From: Paracoccaceae bacterium | Lineage (GTDB): Bacteria; Pseudomonadota; Alphaproteobacteria; Rhodobacterales; Rhodobacteraceae | DNA: 33,467 nt | Reading direction: 5' to 3' | NCBI GenBank assembly: GCA_013214635.1 | Contig: JABSSC010000048.1 | Span: 1-33,467 of the forward strand | Part shown: one piece after another, positions 17,167 through 26,303 of the stretch | Layout of the letters: every line of letters begins with the position of its first letter | Position numbering within the stretch: the first letter of the stretch is position 1 | The notes under the pieces: model-generated | The model's database searches: none | The model's input: only the letters and a program-made list of their open reading frames with translations | Told to the model about the DNA's origin: nothing | Position numbers and translations under genes: made by a program

Positions 17167-18032
17167 GTTTTCCCGAACGACTGGCGTCTTGTGCGAGTTC
17201 GGTCGAGGCGTATTTGGCCGAACGACTTGCCGGCGGCACCACGGAACTTGATGCAGCGCTCCGATACGCGGCGAAAGGCGGTAAACGCCTGCGCGCCTTC
17301 CTCGTGATGGAGGGGGCGGCCTTGTTTGATGTTCCGCGCGAACAGTCGGTGATTGCGGGCGCCGCAATTGAGGCGCTTCATGCCTATTCCCTAGTGCACG
17401 ATGACCTTCCCTGCATGGATGACGATCCACTGCGCCGCGGCCAGCCCACGGTGCATGTGAAGTGGGATGAAGCGACGGCGGTTCTGGTTGGAGATGCTCT
17501 TCAGACACTGGCATTCGAGTTGCTTGCCGATCCGACCTGCCATGCGGACCCGGCGGTGCGGATCGATCTGGTGGCCTCGCTGGCGCAGGCCGCCGGGCGC
17601 CGTGGCATGGTGTTGGGTCAAGCGCAGGATATTGCCGCGGAAACGGCCGCAACGCCGCTGGATCTGCCATCGATCAGCACTCTACAGGCGAACAAGACCG
17701 GCGCGTTGATCGTTTGGGCGGCAGAGGCAGGGGGGCGTCTAGGGGGCGCTGACATCGCGCCGCTGACGACTTATGCCATGGCACTTGGTCGTGCGTTTCA
17801 GATTGCTGACGATATCCTTGATGTCGAGGGGGATGCTGCAAAGGCGGGCAAGCGGCTTCAGAAGGACGCGGATGCCGGCAAGGCGACCTTTGTGTCGTTG
17901 TTGGGTCTCGATGGAGCGAAAGCAGAGGCGAAAGCGCTGGTTGATGCAGCCGAGGCGGCGCTTGCGCCCTATGGTCACAAGGCCGATGCCTTGCGCGCGG
18001 CGGCGCGTTTCGTTATCTCGCGCGAGTTCTAA
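17163..18032 (+). CDS. ispA: Farnesyl/geranyl diphosphate synthase
   Basis: A 289-residue short-chain trans-prenyl diphosphate synthase that condenses isopentenyl and dimethylallyl units to farnesyl diphosphate. The first aspartate-rich motif is DDLPCMDDD from D80, the insertion-type motif of bacterial enzymes; the second is DDILD at 216-220; GGKRLR at 39-44 binds diphosphate. The start is GTG at 17163, overlapping the xseB TGA; the frame is open from 17067 but that part lies inside xseB and the protein would not align. It is followed 17 bases later by dxs, which makes its precursors. Confidence 0.94.
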   Translation: MSFPERLASCASSVEAYLAERLAGGTTELDAALRYAAKGGKRLRAFLVMEGAALFDVPREQSVIAGAAIEALHAYSLVHDDLPCMDDDPLRRGQPTVHVKWDEATAVLVGDALQTLAFELLADPTCHADPAVRIDLVASLAQAAGRRGMVLGQAQDIAAETAATPLDLPSISTLQANKTGALIVWAAEAGGRLGGADIAPLTTYAMALGRAFQIADDILDVEGDAAKAGKRLQKDADAGKATFVSLLGLDGAKAEAKALVDAAEAALAPYGHKADALRAAARFVISREF

Positions 18033-18049
18033 CACCGCCAAGGCAACCG

Positions 18050-19978
18050 ATGTCCGACAAACTCTCTACGCCCCTGCTTGACCGTGTGTCGACCCCGGCC
18101 GATTTGAAGCCGTTTTCGGATGCCGAGCTGCGTCAGGTTGCCGACGAGCTGCGCCAGGAAACGATCAGTGCCGTCAGCCAAACCGGCGGGCACTTGGGTG
18201 CGGGGCTTGGTGTGGTCGAGCTCACCGTCGCACTTCACGCTGTCTTTGATGCGCCCAAAGACAAGATTATCTGGGACGTTTCGCATCAGTGTTATCCGCA
18301 TAAGATCCTGACGGGTCGGCGCGACCGTATTCGCACCCTGCGCCAAAAGGATGGGCTGAGCGGGTTCACCAAACGGTCAGAGAGCCCCTTTGATCCGTTT
18401 GGCGCGGCGCATTCTTCGACGTCGATCAGTGCGGCGCTGGGATTTGCTGTTGCGCGTGACCTGGGCGGTGCGCCTGAGACCGGAATTGGCGACGCGATCG
18501 CGGTGATTGGGGATGGAGCCATCAGTGCCGGCATGGCCTATGAGGCGATGAACAACGCCGGGCATCTAGGCAAGCGTCTGATTGTTATTCTCAACGACAA
18601 CGAGATGTCGATTGCGCCCCCTGTCGGGGCGATGTCGTCCTATCTGTCACGTCTCTATGCCGGTGCGCCGTTTCAGGAATTCAAGGCAGCCGCCAAAGGC
18701 GCGGTGAGCCTGCTGCCTGAGCCGTTTCAGGAAGGGGCGCGGCGGGCGAAGGATATGCTCAAGCATATGACCGTCGGGGGGACCCTGTTCGAGGAGCTGG
18801 GCTTTGATTACCTCGGTCCGATTGACGGGCATGACATGGACCAGCTTTTGCCGGTTCTGCGCACGGTCAAGGCACGGGCGACGGGGCCGATCCTGATCCA
18901 TGCGATCACGCAAAAAGGCAAAGGCTACGCCCCGGCAGAAGCTGCGCGTGACAAAGGTCACGGTGTCTCCAAGTTTGATGTTGTAACGGGCGAACAGAAG
19001 AAAGCCGCATCAAACGCACCGAGCTATACCAAGGTCTTTGCGCAGAGCCTGATCCAAGAGGCGACTGACGATTCCCGCATATGTGCTGTGACCGCGGCGA
19101 TGCCCGACGGAACCGGGCTTAACCTATTTGCTGAGAGGTTCCCGACCCGGACCTTTGATGTTGCGATTGCTGAACAGCATGGCGTGACATTCTGTGCCGG
19201 GCTTGCCGCCGGTGGGATGCGCCCGTTCTGCGCGATGTATTCGACATTCCTCCAACGTGGTTATGACCAGGTTGTGCATGACGTTGCGATCCAGCGTTTG
19301 CCCGTGCGGTTCGCGATCGACCGTGCGGGGCTGGTGGGTGCAGACGGCGCGACCCATGCCGGTGCGTTTGATGTGGCCTATCTCGCCAACCTGCCGGGGT
19401 TCGTCGTCATGGCAGCGGCGGATGAGGCCGAGCTTGTTCATATGGTCGCGACTGCTGCCGCCTATGACGAGGGGCCGTCGGCATTTCGATTCCCGCGTGG
19501 AGAGGGTGTTGGCATTGATTTGCCCGAGCGCGGTCAGCCGATCGCGATTGGCAAGGGCCGTGTTGTCCGCGAGGGAAGCCGGGTCGCCATTCTTTCATTC
19601 GGTGCGCGGTTGGCCGAGGTTTTGGTTGCCGCCGAAGCGCTTGAAGCGCGTGGGATTTCGGCCACCGTGGCAGATGCACGGTTTGCCAAGCCGCTCGACC
19701 GGGACCTGATCTTGCAACTTGCGGCCAACCATGAAGCGCTGATCACGATTGAAGAGGGTGCGATTGGCGGATTTGGCAGCCATGTGGCGCAACTTCTTGC
19801 TGAGGAGGGGGTCTTTGACACAGGCCTCAAGTATCGGTCGATGGTGCTGCCTGATATCTTCATTGATCAGGCGTCACCGGCGGACATGTACGCTGTCGCC
19901 AAGTTAAATGCTGAGGATATTGAGACGAAGGTGCTTGATACGCTGGGTGTTGCAGATCTTTCGACGCGCCGAGCCTGA
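18050..19978 (+). CDS. dxs: 1-deoxy-D-xylulose-5-phosphate synthase
   Basis: A 642-residue thiamine diphosphate enzyme that joins pyruvate and glyceraldehyde 3-phosphate, the entry step of the MEP isoprenoid pathway. Visible: active-site histidines H48 (GGHLG) and H79 (DVSHQCYPH), the GDG thiamine-binding start at 154-156 with the following NN, and the catalytic glutamate E375 in AEQHGVTF. Domain order is TPP-binding, pyrimidine-binding, transketolase C-terminal, and length is normal. It lies 17 bases after ispA and one base before the next gene, so the isoprenoid genes form one transcription unit. Confidence 0.97.
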   Translation: MSDKLSTPLLDRVSTPADLKPFSDAELRQVADELRQETISAVSQTGGHLGAGLGVVELTVALHAVFDAPKDKIIWDVSHQCYPHKILTGRRDRIRTLRQKDGLSGFTKRSESPFDPFGAAHSSTSISAALGFAVARDLGGAPETGIGDAIAVIGDGAISAGMAYEAMNNAGHLGKRLIVILNDNEMSIAPPVGAMSSYLSRLYAGAPFQEFKAAAKGAVSLLPEPFQEGARRAKDMLKHMTVGGTLFEELGFDYLGPIDGHDMDQLLPVLRTVKARATGPILIHAITQKGKGYAPAEAARDKGHGVSKFDVVTGEQKKAASNAPSYTKVFAQSLIQEATDDSRICAVTAAMPDGTGLNLFAERFPTRTFDVAIAEQHGVTFCAGLAAGGMRPFCAMYSTFLQRGYDQVVHDVAIQRLPVRFAIDRAGLVGADGATHAGAFDVAYLANLPGFVVMAAADEAELVHMVATAAAYDEGPSAFRFPRGEGVGIDLPERGQPIAIGKGRVVREGSRVAILSFGARLAEVLVAAEALEARGISATVADARFAKPLDRDLILQLAANHEALITIEEGAIGGFGSHVAQLLAEEGVFDTGLKYRSMVLPDIFIDQASPADMYAVAKLNAEDIETKVLDTLGVADLSTRRA

Positions 19979-19979
19979 G

Positions 19980-20675
19980 ATGGTTGAGCATACACATCTG
20001 ATCGATCCCAAGTCCAAGCCAGTCTTGTTCTACCGCTGGATCGTGTTCCTGCTGGCCGCAGGGTACATGCTGTATCAGATCGTCATTGCCGCGGATTATC
20101 TGTTTCCCGGCGGGCCGTTCCGATTTCTGACGATCTGGGCGCTGTGCATGTCGTTCTTTGTCGCCTCTCGCCAGCTTGCTTTTACCGAGGGGCGCAGCAG
20201 CCTTTTATGGTCACGGATGGTGATGGTCACCTGCGTGATCAATGCGCTGGTGGTTGCGCTTTACTGGCGGCTTTACTTCACGGATCCGGCCTTGGTCACC
20301 TCAAACGGACCACCTGTTTGGCACCAGGAATACTATCTTCACTTGATGGGGCCGGTTCTTCAGTGGATTGACGCCCTTTTCATCTTTGGAGCCTTTACGC
20401 GGTGGTGGCGTGCGATTCCGGGGCTGGTTGCGGTATTCCTTGGATATGTCCTGTGGATTGAACTTTTTGTCTCCCGCTTTAACAGCTTTCCCGTTGGATC
20501 TGTGACTGCGGGCTTTCCGTATCCATTTCTGAATTCGCTGACGCTTGATGGGCGGCTCGCGTTCTATGGAACGACTGCGGTTCAGGCAGTTATTGTTCTG
20601 GGTATTTTTGCGTTGATCGGTTGGTCGGTCCGATGGGTCATGACCCGTCACGCTCGGCCTCAAGCAGCGCCTTAA
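19980..20675 (+). CDS. Conserved polytopic membrane protein, possibly FAR-17a/AIG1-like
   Basis: A 231-residue protein with about six hydrophobic segments and few charged residues between them. The segment YYLHLMGPVLQWIDALFIF, with an invariant-looking His before a long helix, and PFRFLTIWALCMSFF near the second helix resemble the FAR-17a/AIG1 (Pr6Pr-type) family, some eukaryotic members of which are threonine hydrolases acting on lipid esters. That similarity is by eye and weak. It starts one base after the dxs stop, so it is co-translated with dxs, and its last 38 bases overlap the 3' end of the opposite-strand SDR gene. No function is claimed. Confidence 0.65.
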   Translation: MVEHTHLIDPKSKPVLFYRWIVFLLAAGYMLYQIVIAADYLFPGGPFRFLTIWALCMSFFVASRQLAFTEGRSSLLWSRMVMVTCVINALVVALYWRLYFTDPALVTSNGPPVWHQEYYLHLMGPVLQWIDALFIFGAFTRWWRAIPGLVAVFLGYVLWIELFVSRFNSFPVGSVTAGFPYPFLNSLTLDGRLAFYGTTAVQAVIVLGIFALIGWSVRWVMTRHARPQAAP

Positions 20676-21507
20676 GCCCGGAACGATAGTCGGGGTAGAG
20701 GAGCTTTACCCCAAGCTCATCCTTGATCCGCGCGTTCGAGACGCGCTTGGATTCGGCGTAAAACGACCGCGCCATGGGTGTCATTTCGGCGGTCTCGTAC
20801 TCTACGGCGGGCGGAAGAGGCAGATCGAGTAGTTCGGCCGCATGTGCGATAACGTCCTGTGGCGGCGCAGGGTCGTCATCGCAGACATTGTATGCGCTTA
20901 TCGGGTTCGGTTGTTCGATCGAGGCCAACAGAACCTGCGCGATGTCATCCACATGGATGCGGGAAAACACCTGTCCGGGTTTGATGATCCGCCGCGCCGT
21001 TCCCGCGCGTACTTTTGCGAACGGGCCACGCCCGGGACCATAGATGCCGGCAAGGCGGAAGATATGAAGCGGCAGGTCGTGCGCCTCGGCCAACGCGGTC
21101 CAGGCACCTTCGGCGGTAACGCGTGCTTCGCCACGCTTTGTGGCGGGTGTCATTGGGGCGCTCTCGTCGACCCAAGCGCCCTTGTGGTCGCCGTAGACAC
21201 CCGTGGTGGACAGATAACCGAGCCATTCAAGGTTTGATTTTGCTGCAATCTTTTCACCGACCTCTGGCAAGACCGGATCGCCGTCCGGCCCGGGTGCGGG
21301 GGACAACAGGATATGCGTTGCTTGCGCAATGTGGTCGTCAATATTCGTCCCCGGCCAGACGACTGGGGTGATTCCGGTTGCGGTTAGCGCGTCAGCCTTC
21401 TCTCGGCTGCGGGTAGTACCGATCACGGACCACCCTCGTGGGACCAAAAGCCGGGCAAGCGCTTTGGCGGAAAAGCCATGCCCAAAGGAGAGAAGCGTTT
21501 TGGTCAT
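20638..21507 (-). CDS. SDR-family NAD(P)-binding protein, YeeZ-like
   Basis: A 289-residue extended short-chain dehydrogenase/epimerase-like protein. The N-terminus SFGHGFSAKALARLL carries the GxGFxA dinucleotide-binding variant found in YeeZ-type proteins, and YLSTTGVYGDHKG and FRLAGIYGPGRG are the usual sugar-epimerase-like segments. The typical YxxxK pair is not obvious, as in other YeeZ-like proteins, so catalysis is uncertain. It converges with the dxs-linked membrane protein, overlapping by 38 bases, and diverges from the adenine deaminase gene with an 83-base gap that must hold both promoters. Confidence 0.82.
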   Translation of the reverse strand: MTKTLLSFGHGFSAKALARLLVPRGWSVIGTTRSREKADALTATGITPVVWPGTNIDDHIAQATHILLSPAPGPDGDPVLPEVGEKIAAKSNLEWLGYLSTTGVYGDHKGAWVDESAPMTPATKRGEARVTAEGAWTALAEAHDLPLHIFRLAGIYGPGRGPFAKVRAGTARRIIKPGQVFSRIHVDDIAQVLLASIEQPNPISAYNVCDDDPAPPQDVIAHAAELLDLPLPPAVEYETAEMTPMARSFYAESKRVSNARIKDELGVKLLYPDYRSGLKALLEAERDGS

Positions 21508-21590
21508 CTGTGCATCCGGATTCGGTGTCGGTTTTGCGAAACTTTATGCCCTGCCCTTGCGCCCGAGAGCAATCTGCGAACAATTGGACC

Positions 21591-23390
21591 ATGACGATAC
21601 TTCCTTTTCCAACTTGGCAAGATGTAGCCCCTCGATTGGTCGCGGTGGCTGCGGGCCGTTCGGCTGCGGATCTGGTGATCCGGGGCGGGACCTGGGTGAA
21701 TGTGCATACGCGTGAAATTCTTCCGGACCATGATTTGGCGATTGCCGACGGGCGTTTCGCCTATTGCGGACCGGACGCGACACATTGCATCGGGCCTGAG
21801 ACCGAGATCATCGAAGCGAATGGGCGATATATGATCCCCGGGCTGTGCGACGGCCACATGCATATCGAATCCGGCATGCTGACCCCGGCAGAGTTTGCGC
21901 GCGCTGTGATCCCGCATGGAACCACAACCATGTTCACGGACCCTCATGAGATCGCGAATGTTCTGGGACTGCGTGGCGTGCGCATGATGCATGATGAAGC
22001 GATGATGCAACCTGTGTCGATCTTTACCCAGATGCCGTCCTGCGCCCCGTCTGCCCCGGGATTGGAGACAACTGGATACGAGATTGGCCCGGATGACGTG
22101 GCCGAGGCGATGGCTTGGCCCGGGATCATTGGGCTGGGCGAGATGATGAATTTTCCCGGTGTGATTTCTGGCAGTCAGCAAATGTTGGCCGAAATTGCTG
22201 CGACGCAAGCTGCTGGCAAAACCGTCGGTGGTCATTATGCCAGTCCTGATCTTGGCCCTGCGTTTCACGCCTACGCGGCAGGTGGCCCCGCAGATGATCA
22301 CGAGGGAACGCGCGAGGAAGATGTTCTGGCGCGGGCGCGGCAAGGCATGCGATCGATGCTGAGACTTGGCTCGGCTTGGTATGACGTTGAGGCTCAGATC
22401 ACGGCGGTGACCGAACGCGGGATTGATCCGAGGTCGGTCATTCTGTGCACTGATGACTGCCACTCGGGCACATTGGTCAATGAGGGCCATATGAACCGTG
22501 TCGTCCGGCACGCGATTGCTTGCGGCTGCGATCCGGTCATTGCCTTGCAAATGGCGACGCTCAACACCGCAACGCATTTCGGGTTAGAGCGTGAACTGGG
22601 GTCCATCGCGCCAGGTCGCCGGGCGGACGTTATCCTAACCTCAGATCTTGTAGGCCTGCCGATTGAGCACGTGATTGCCCGCGGTGTGACCGTGGCGAAA
22701 GACGGTGAGATCACTGTGGAGTGTCCACATTTAAGCTGGCCGGACGATGCCAAGGCTACGGTTAACTTGGGCAAACGACTGACTGGTGCCGATTTCGAAA
22801 TTGCCGCACCGGACGGCGTGACCGAAGTCACCGCCAAAGTTATCGGTGTTGTCGAAAATCAAGCACCCACGCGTGCTTTGACCGCCGACTTGCCAGTCAA
22901 AAGCGGTCTCGCCGAAGGTGTCGGAGATGTCTGTCAAATCGCATTGGTGGAGCGTCATCGCGGGACAGGCGCTGTCACAAATGGGTTTGTTTCGGGATTT
23001 GGCTATCAGGGTCGTATGGCCATGGCCTCAACCGTTGCCCACGACAGTCATCACATGATTGTGGTGGGCACCGATCGAGAGCAGATGGCGCTGGCCGCAA
23101 ACCGTTTGGCCGAAGTCGGTGGAGGTATCACCGTTTGGAAGGAAGATGAAGAGCTTGCGCTTGTCGAATTGCCGGTTGCCGGGTTGATGTCCGACAGTCC
23201 TGCGCGCGACGTCGCAGCCAAAGCTGATCAGATGGTCGCGGCCATGGCTGCCTGCGGGTGCACGTTGAACAATGCCTATATGCAGCATTCGCTGCTTGCT
23301 CTGGTCGTCATACCAGAGTTGAGAATTTCCGATCTCGGACTTGTCGATGTGACCAAGTTCGCGCTCACCAGTCTGTTTGAGAAAGAATGA
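21591..23390 (+). CDS. ade: Adenine deaminase
   Basis: A 599-residue metal-dependent amidohydrolase that converts adenine to hypoxanthine and ammonia in purine salvage. The metal-binding core is present: GLCDGHMHIESGML with H89, H91 and E93, then FTDPHEIANV, and ILCTDDCHSGTL later. The C-terminal domain, with VAHDSHHMIVVG, is the family-specific extension, so this is the AdeC type and not an adenosine-deaminase-like enzyme. ATG 21591 is chosen; the open frame further upstream lies antisense to the SDR gene. It is followed four bases later by amn, which supplies adenine from AMP. Confidence 0.93.
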   Translation: MTILPFPTWQDVAPRLVAVAAGRSAADLVIRGGTWVNVHTREILPDHDLAIADGRFAYCGPDATHCIGPETEIIEANGRYMIPGLCDGHMHIESGMLTPAEFARAVIPHGTTTMFTDPHEIANVLGLRGVRMMHDEAMMQPVSIFTQMPSCAPSAPGLETTGYEIGPDDVAEAMAWPGIIGLGEMMNFPGVISGSQQMLAEIAATQAAGKTVGGHYASPDLGPAFHAYAAGGPADDHEGTREEDVLARARQGMRSMLRLGSAWYDVEAQITAVTERGIDPRSVILCTDDCHSGTLVNEGHMNRVVRHAIACGCDPVIALQMATLNTATHFGLERELGSIAPGRRADVILTSDLVGLPIEHVIARGVTVAKDGEITVECPHLSWPDDAKATVNLGKRLTGADFEIAAPDGVTEVTAKVIGVVENQAPTRALTADLPVKSGLAEGVGDVCQIALVERHRGTGAVTNGFVSGFGYQGRMAMASTVAHDSHHMIVVGTDREQMALAANRLAEVGGGITVWKEDEELALVELPVAGLMSDSPARDVAAKADQMVAAMAACGCTLNNAYMQHSLLALVVIPELRISDLGLVDVTKFALTSLFEKE

Positions 23391-23394
23391 AGAA

Positions 23395-24879
23395 ATGACA
23401 CTCAGCGAACGCAAACTGCCCGTCGTTACGCCTGAGCCGCGCGGCCCTGAGACATTCACCGAAGCGCCTGCGGCTGTTCAACGGTTGAAAGAGCTTTATG
23501 CCGAGGCGACCGAGTTTCTGGCCGAAAAATTCTCTGAGGTTATGCGTGAGGGGCGTCCAGCCTCCCGTTTCCGCGCATTTTATCCCGAGATTCGGTTCAG
23601 AACGGCAAGTTATGCAGCGGTCGACAGCCGTTTGAGTTTTGGCCATGTGGCCGAGCCCGGAACATATTCAACCACCATAACCGCGCCCGAGCTTTTTGCG
23701 AATTACCTTGTCCAACAGATCACCCTCCTCGTGGAGAACCACGGCGTGCCTGTCACCATCGGCGTCTCTGACGTGCCGATGCCGGTGCATTTCGCGGTTG
23801 CTGGCAATGATAATCTGACCGTACCGCAAGAGGGCGCGTTGGATTTCACGTTGCGCGATGTGTTTGACGTGCCGGATCTGGCCACGACCCATGACGACAT
23901 TGCGAATGGTGTGGATTATGTGCACCCGGATGGATCGCGACCGCTGGCACCCTTCACGGCCCCGCGAATTGATTATTCTCTGGCCCGGCTCAGCCACTAT
24001 ACCGCGACGCGTGCAGACCACTTTCAGAACCACGTTCTGTTCACGAACTACCAGTTCTATGTCGAAGAGTTCGAGGCCTACGCCCGGAAGGTGCTGGGTG
24101 AGGCCGAAAGCGGGTACACGGCGTTTGTCGGCCCCGGCAATGTCGAGATCACGACACCGGACGGAGAAATTCCAACGCTGTCCAAACTGCCGCAAATGCC
24201 CAGCTATCACCTTAAGCGGGCGGATGGGAACGGGATTACGCTGGTAAATATCGGCGTCGGCCCCTCGAACGCAAAGACTGCGACGGATCACATCGCGGTC
24301 CTGCGTCCACATGCCTGGCTGATGGTCGGGCATTGCGCCGGGCTTAGGAACTCGCAGCAGCTTGGCGATTTTGTGCTCGCCCATGCGTATCTGCGTGAAG
24401 ACCATGTTCTGGATGATGATCTGCCGATCTGGGTACCGATCCCACCTCTCGCAGAAATGCAGATCGCGCTGGAACAAGCGGTCGCGCAAGAGACGCAGTA
24501 TGAGGGCTATGATCTGAAACGGATCATGCGGACGGGCACGGTCGCGACAATTGACAATCGAAACTGGGAATTGCGTGATCAATCCGGTCCGGTGCAACGG
24601 CTCAGCCAATCCCGTGCGATTGCGCTTGATATGGAAAGTGCGACAATCGCCGCAAACGGGTTCCGGTTCCGCGTGCCATATGGGACGCTTTTGTGTGTTT
24701 CGGACAAGCCGCTTCACGGAGAGCTAAAGCTGCCCGGGATGGCGTCTGACTTCTACCGGACGCAGGTGACACGTCATTTGCTGATCGGAATTCGCGCCAT
24801 GGAGTCGTTGCGGGACATCCCGCTGGAGCGCATCCATTCGCGGAAATTGCGCAGTTTCGAGGAAACAGCCTTCCTCTGA
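23395..24879 (+). CDS. amn: AMP nucleosidase
   Basis: A 494-residue enzyme that hydrolyses AMP to adenine and ribose 5-phosphate. An N-terminal AMP-nucleosidase-specific domain (about residues 1-190, including GVSDVPMPVHFA) is followed by a nucleoside-phosphorylase-like domain with GVGPSNAKTATDHIAVL, MVGHCAGLRNSQQLGD and the catalytic-region DMESATIAANGF. Length is close to the E. coli enzyme. ATG 23395 is preferred over TTG 23377, which would overlap ade. Together with ade it makes a two-step route from AMP to hypoxanthine. The gene is followed by a short hairpin (GGCG-TAAAT-CGCC, 24901-24913) with a T-rich tail that may act as a weak terminator. Confidence 0.93.
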   Translation: MTLSERKLPVVTPEPRGPETFTEAPAAVQRLKELYAEATEFLAEKFSEVMREGRPASRFRAFYPEIRFRTASYAAVDSRLSFGHVAEPGTYSTTITAPELFANYLVQQITLLVENHGVPVTIGVSDVPMPVHFAVAGNDNLTVPQEGALDFTLRDVFDVPDLATTHDDIANGVDYVHPDGSRPLAPFTAPRIDYSLARLSHYTATRADHFQNHVLFTNYQFYVEEFEAYARKVLGEAESGYTAFVGPGNVEITTPDGEIPTLSKLPQMPSYHLKRADGNGITLVNIGVGPSNAKTATDHIAVLRPHAWLMVGHCAGLRNSQQLGDFVLAHAYLREDHVLDDDLPIWVPIPPLAEMQIALEQAVAQETQYEGYDLKRIMRTGTVATIDNRNWELRDQSGPVQRLSQSRAIALDMESATIAANGFRFRVPYGTLLCVSDKPLHGELKLPGMASDFYRTQVTRHLLIGIRAMESLRDIPLERIHSRKLRSFEETAFL

Positions 24880-25009
24880 TCCCGGAAATCGGCACAAAAT
24901 GGCGTAAATCGCCTTATTTTCTTATACTAATCGTTGTGCGAAGCACCAAGATGCAGTTTAAATGCGCAATGAGCCCACAAATCATGGGGCCAGATCGAGG
25001 AGACCAACA

Positions 25010-25297
25010 ATGTCCAAACCGATGACAAAAACTCAGCTTGTCGCTGCACTCGCCGAGGAAATGGGCACAGACAAAAAGTCGGCCGGCGCTGCGCTGGACG
25101 CAATCACCGGAATCATTACCAAGGAAGTATCGGGCGGCGGTGCCGTGACGCTTCCCGGAGTTGGCAAGATCTATTGCCGCGAGCGTCCTGAGCGCATGGT
25201 CCGTAACCCGGCCACGGGCGAGCAGATCAAGAAAGACGCCGACAAGGTTGTCAAAATGACGATCGCCAAAGCGCTGAAGGACAGCGTGAACGGCTGA
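25010..25297 (+). CDS. HU family DNA-binding protein
   Basis: A 95-residue histone-like nucleoid protein. The N-terminal helices (MTKTQLVAALAEEMG) are followed by the beta-arm signature, here GKIYCRERPERMVRNPATGE, and a C-terminal helix; it dimerises and bends DNA. ATG 25010 is supported by GAGGAG seven bases upstream (24996-25001); the 16 codons before it in the open frame match no family sequence. A TATACT (24923-24928) could be the -10 of its own promoter, but no good -35 is seen. A terminator follows at 25328. It is one of the short arm-type HU proteins; which paralogue cannot be told. Confidence 0.93.
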   Translation: MSKPMTKTQLVAALAEEMGTDKKSAGAALDAITGIITKEVSGGGAVTLPGVGKIYCRERPERMVRNPATGEQIKKDADKVVKMTIAKALKDSVNG

Positions 25298-25327
25298 TCA
25301 CATCCTTTTCACGTATGTGAATTTCGA

Positions 25328-25350
25328 GGGTCGCCACTGGCGGCCCTTTT
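25328..25350 (+). terminator. Rho-independent terminator after the HU gene
   Basis: Stem GGGTCGCC / GGCGGCCC with ACT loop (one G-U pair) at 25328-25346, followed by TTTT. It lies 30 bases after the HU stop and 16 before the next start. Confidence 0.75.
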
Positions 25351-25365
25351 CATTAGGTCCGGATC

Positions 25366-26235
25366 ATGGACGTGCGCGCGATCTTTATGGGTTTGGCCTT
25401 TGCGGTGATGTGGTCGTCGGCGTTCACATCGGCCCGCATCATCGTTGCCGCCGCACCTCCCTTGATGGCGCTGTCGCTGCGGTTTCTGATTTCGGGCCTG
25501 ATCGCGTTGGCTATTGCGCGGCTGATGGGCGAGCGGTTGAGGTTGACCCGTGAGCAGTGGATCGCGACCGCACTCTTCGGGTTGTGTCAAAACGCACTTT
25601 ATCTGGGCCTGAACTTTGTCGCGATGCAGACCGTGGAAGCGTCGCTGGCCGCAATCATCGCCTCTTCTCTTCCGCTTTGGGTCGCTTTGATTGGATGGAT
25701 CGCCTTCAGCGAGCGTATGTCCGGCTTGGGCGTGTTGGGTTTGATCGGCGGCTTTGTTGGGGTCGCTTTGATCATGGGATCGCGACTTTCGGGGGGCGTG
25801 GATCCGTTTGGTGTTGCGCTTTGTGTTGTTGGCGTGCTCGCGCTGACCCTGGCGACGTTGGTTCTACGCGGCGCGTCATCGGGCGGGAATATTCTTACCG
25901 TGGTCGGATTTCAGATGCTTTTTGGCAGCGCATTTCTGGCGGTCCCGGCGGTTTTGCTTGAGACACCCGTCATCGAACCCTCTTGGACGCTGGCGGCGGC
26001 CTTTCTCTATACTCTGTTGATCCCTGGACTGGCAGCGACCTGGGTTTGGTTCCTGCTCGTGCGCCGGATCGGTGCCGTGCGTGCCGCGACGTTCCACTTT
26101 TTGAACCCGTTTCTCGGTGTCGCGATTGCTGCACTTGTGTTGGGCGAGGCGATGGGAACATTGGATTACGTGGGCGTTGCAATCATCATGGCGGGGATTC
26201 TGGCAGTGCAACTGTCACGCCAGAAACAAAGCTGA
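25366..26235 (+). CDS. EamA (DMT) family transporter
   Basis: A 289-residue inner-membrane protein with about ten hydrophobic segments in two EamA repeats, distinct in sequence from the one at 12181. It starts MDVRAIFMGLAFAVMWSSAF, a common beginning in this family, and the first half ends IAFSERMSG and the second LVLGEAMGTLDY, both with the conserved E. Substrate unknown; relatives export amino acids or metabolites. It follows the HU terminator, so it must have its own promoter in the 16-base gap or rely on read-through. After its stop lies a six-base hairpin GCCCAT-GTG-ATGGGC (26237-26251) without a T-tract. Confidence 0.85.
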   Translation: MDVRAIFMGLAFAVMWSSAFTSARIIVAAAPPLMALSLRFLISGLIALAIARLMGERLRLTREQWIATALFGLCQNALYLGLNFVAMQTVEASLAAIIASSLPLWVALIGWIAFSERMSGLGVLGLIGGFVGVALIMGSRLSGGVDPFGVALCVVGVLALTLATLVLRGASSGGNILTVVGFQMLFGSAFLAVPAVLLETPVIEPSWTLAAAFLYTLLIPGLAATWVWFLLVRRIGAVRAATFHFLNPFLGVAIAALVLGEAMGTLDYVGVAIIMAGILAVQLSRQKQS

Positions 26236-26303
26236 CGCCCATGTGATGGGCCGAGATGACCCTTTGAAGTGACTTTAAGTGGTACTTGATCCAGTTTCCG
26301 CTC

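Noticed and set aside
21508-21590. Possible purine riboswitch before ade
   Set aside because: Only 83 bases between divergent starts and no three-way junction pattern seen.
21504-22577. 357-codon open frame antisense to ade
   Set aside because: Composition is typical of a shadow frame; the sense strand encodes all adenine deaminase motifs.
23668-24717. 349-codon open frame antisense to amn
   Set aside because: No recognisable domain; Arg/His rich, and amn is well supported on the plus strand.
26237-26251. Terminator after the EamA gene
   Set aside because: The stem GCCCAT/ATGGGC is only six base pairs and has no T-tract, so it is not called a terminator.
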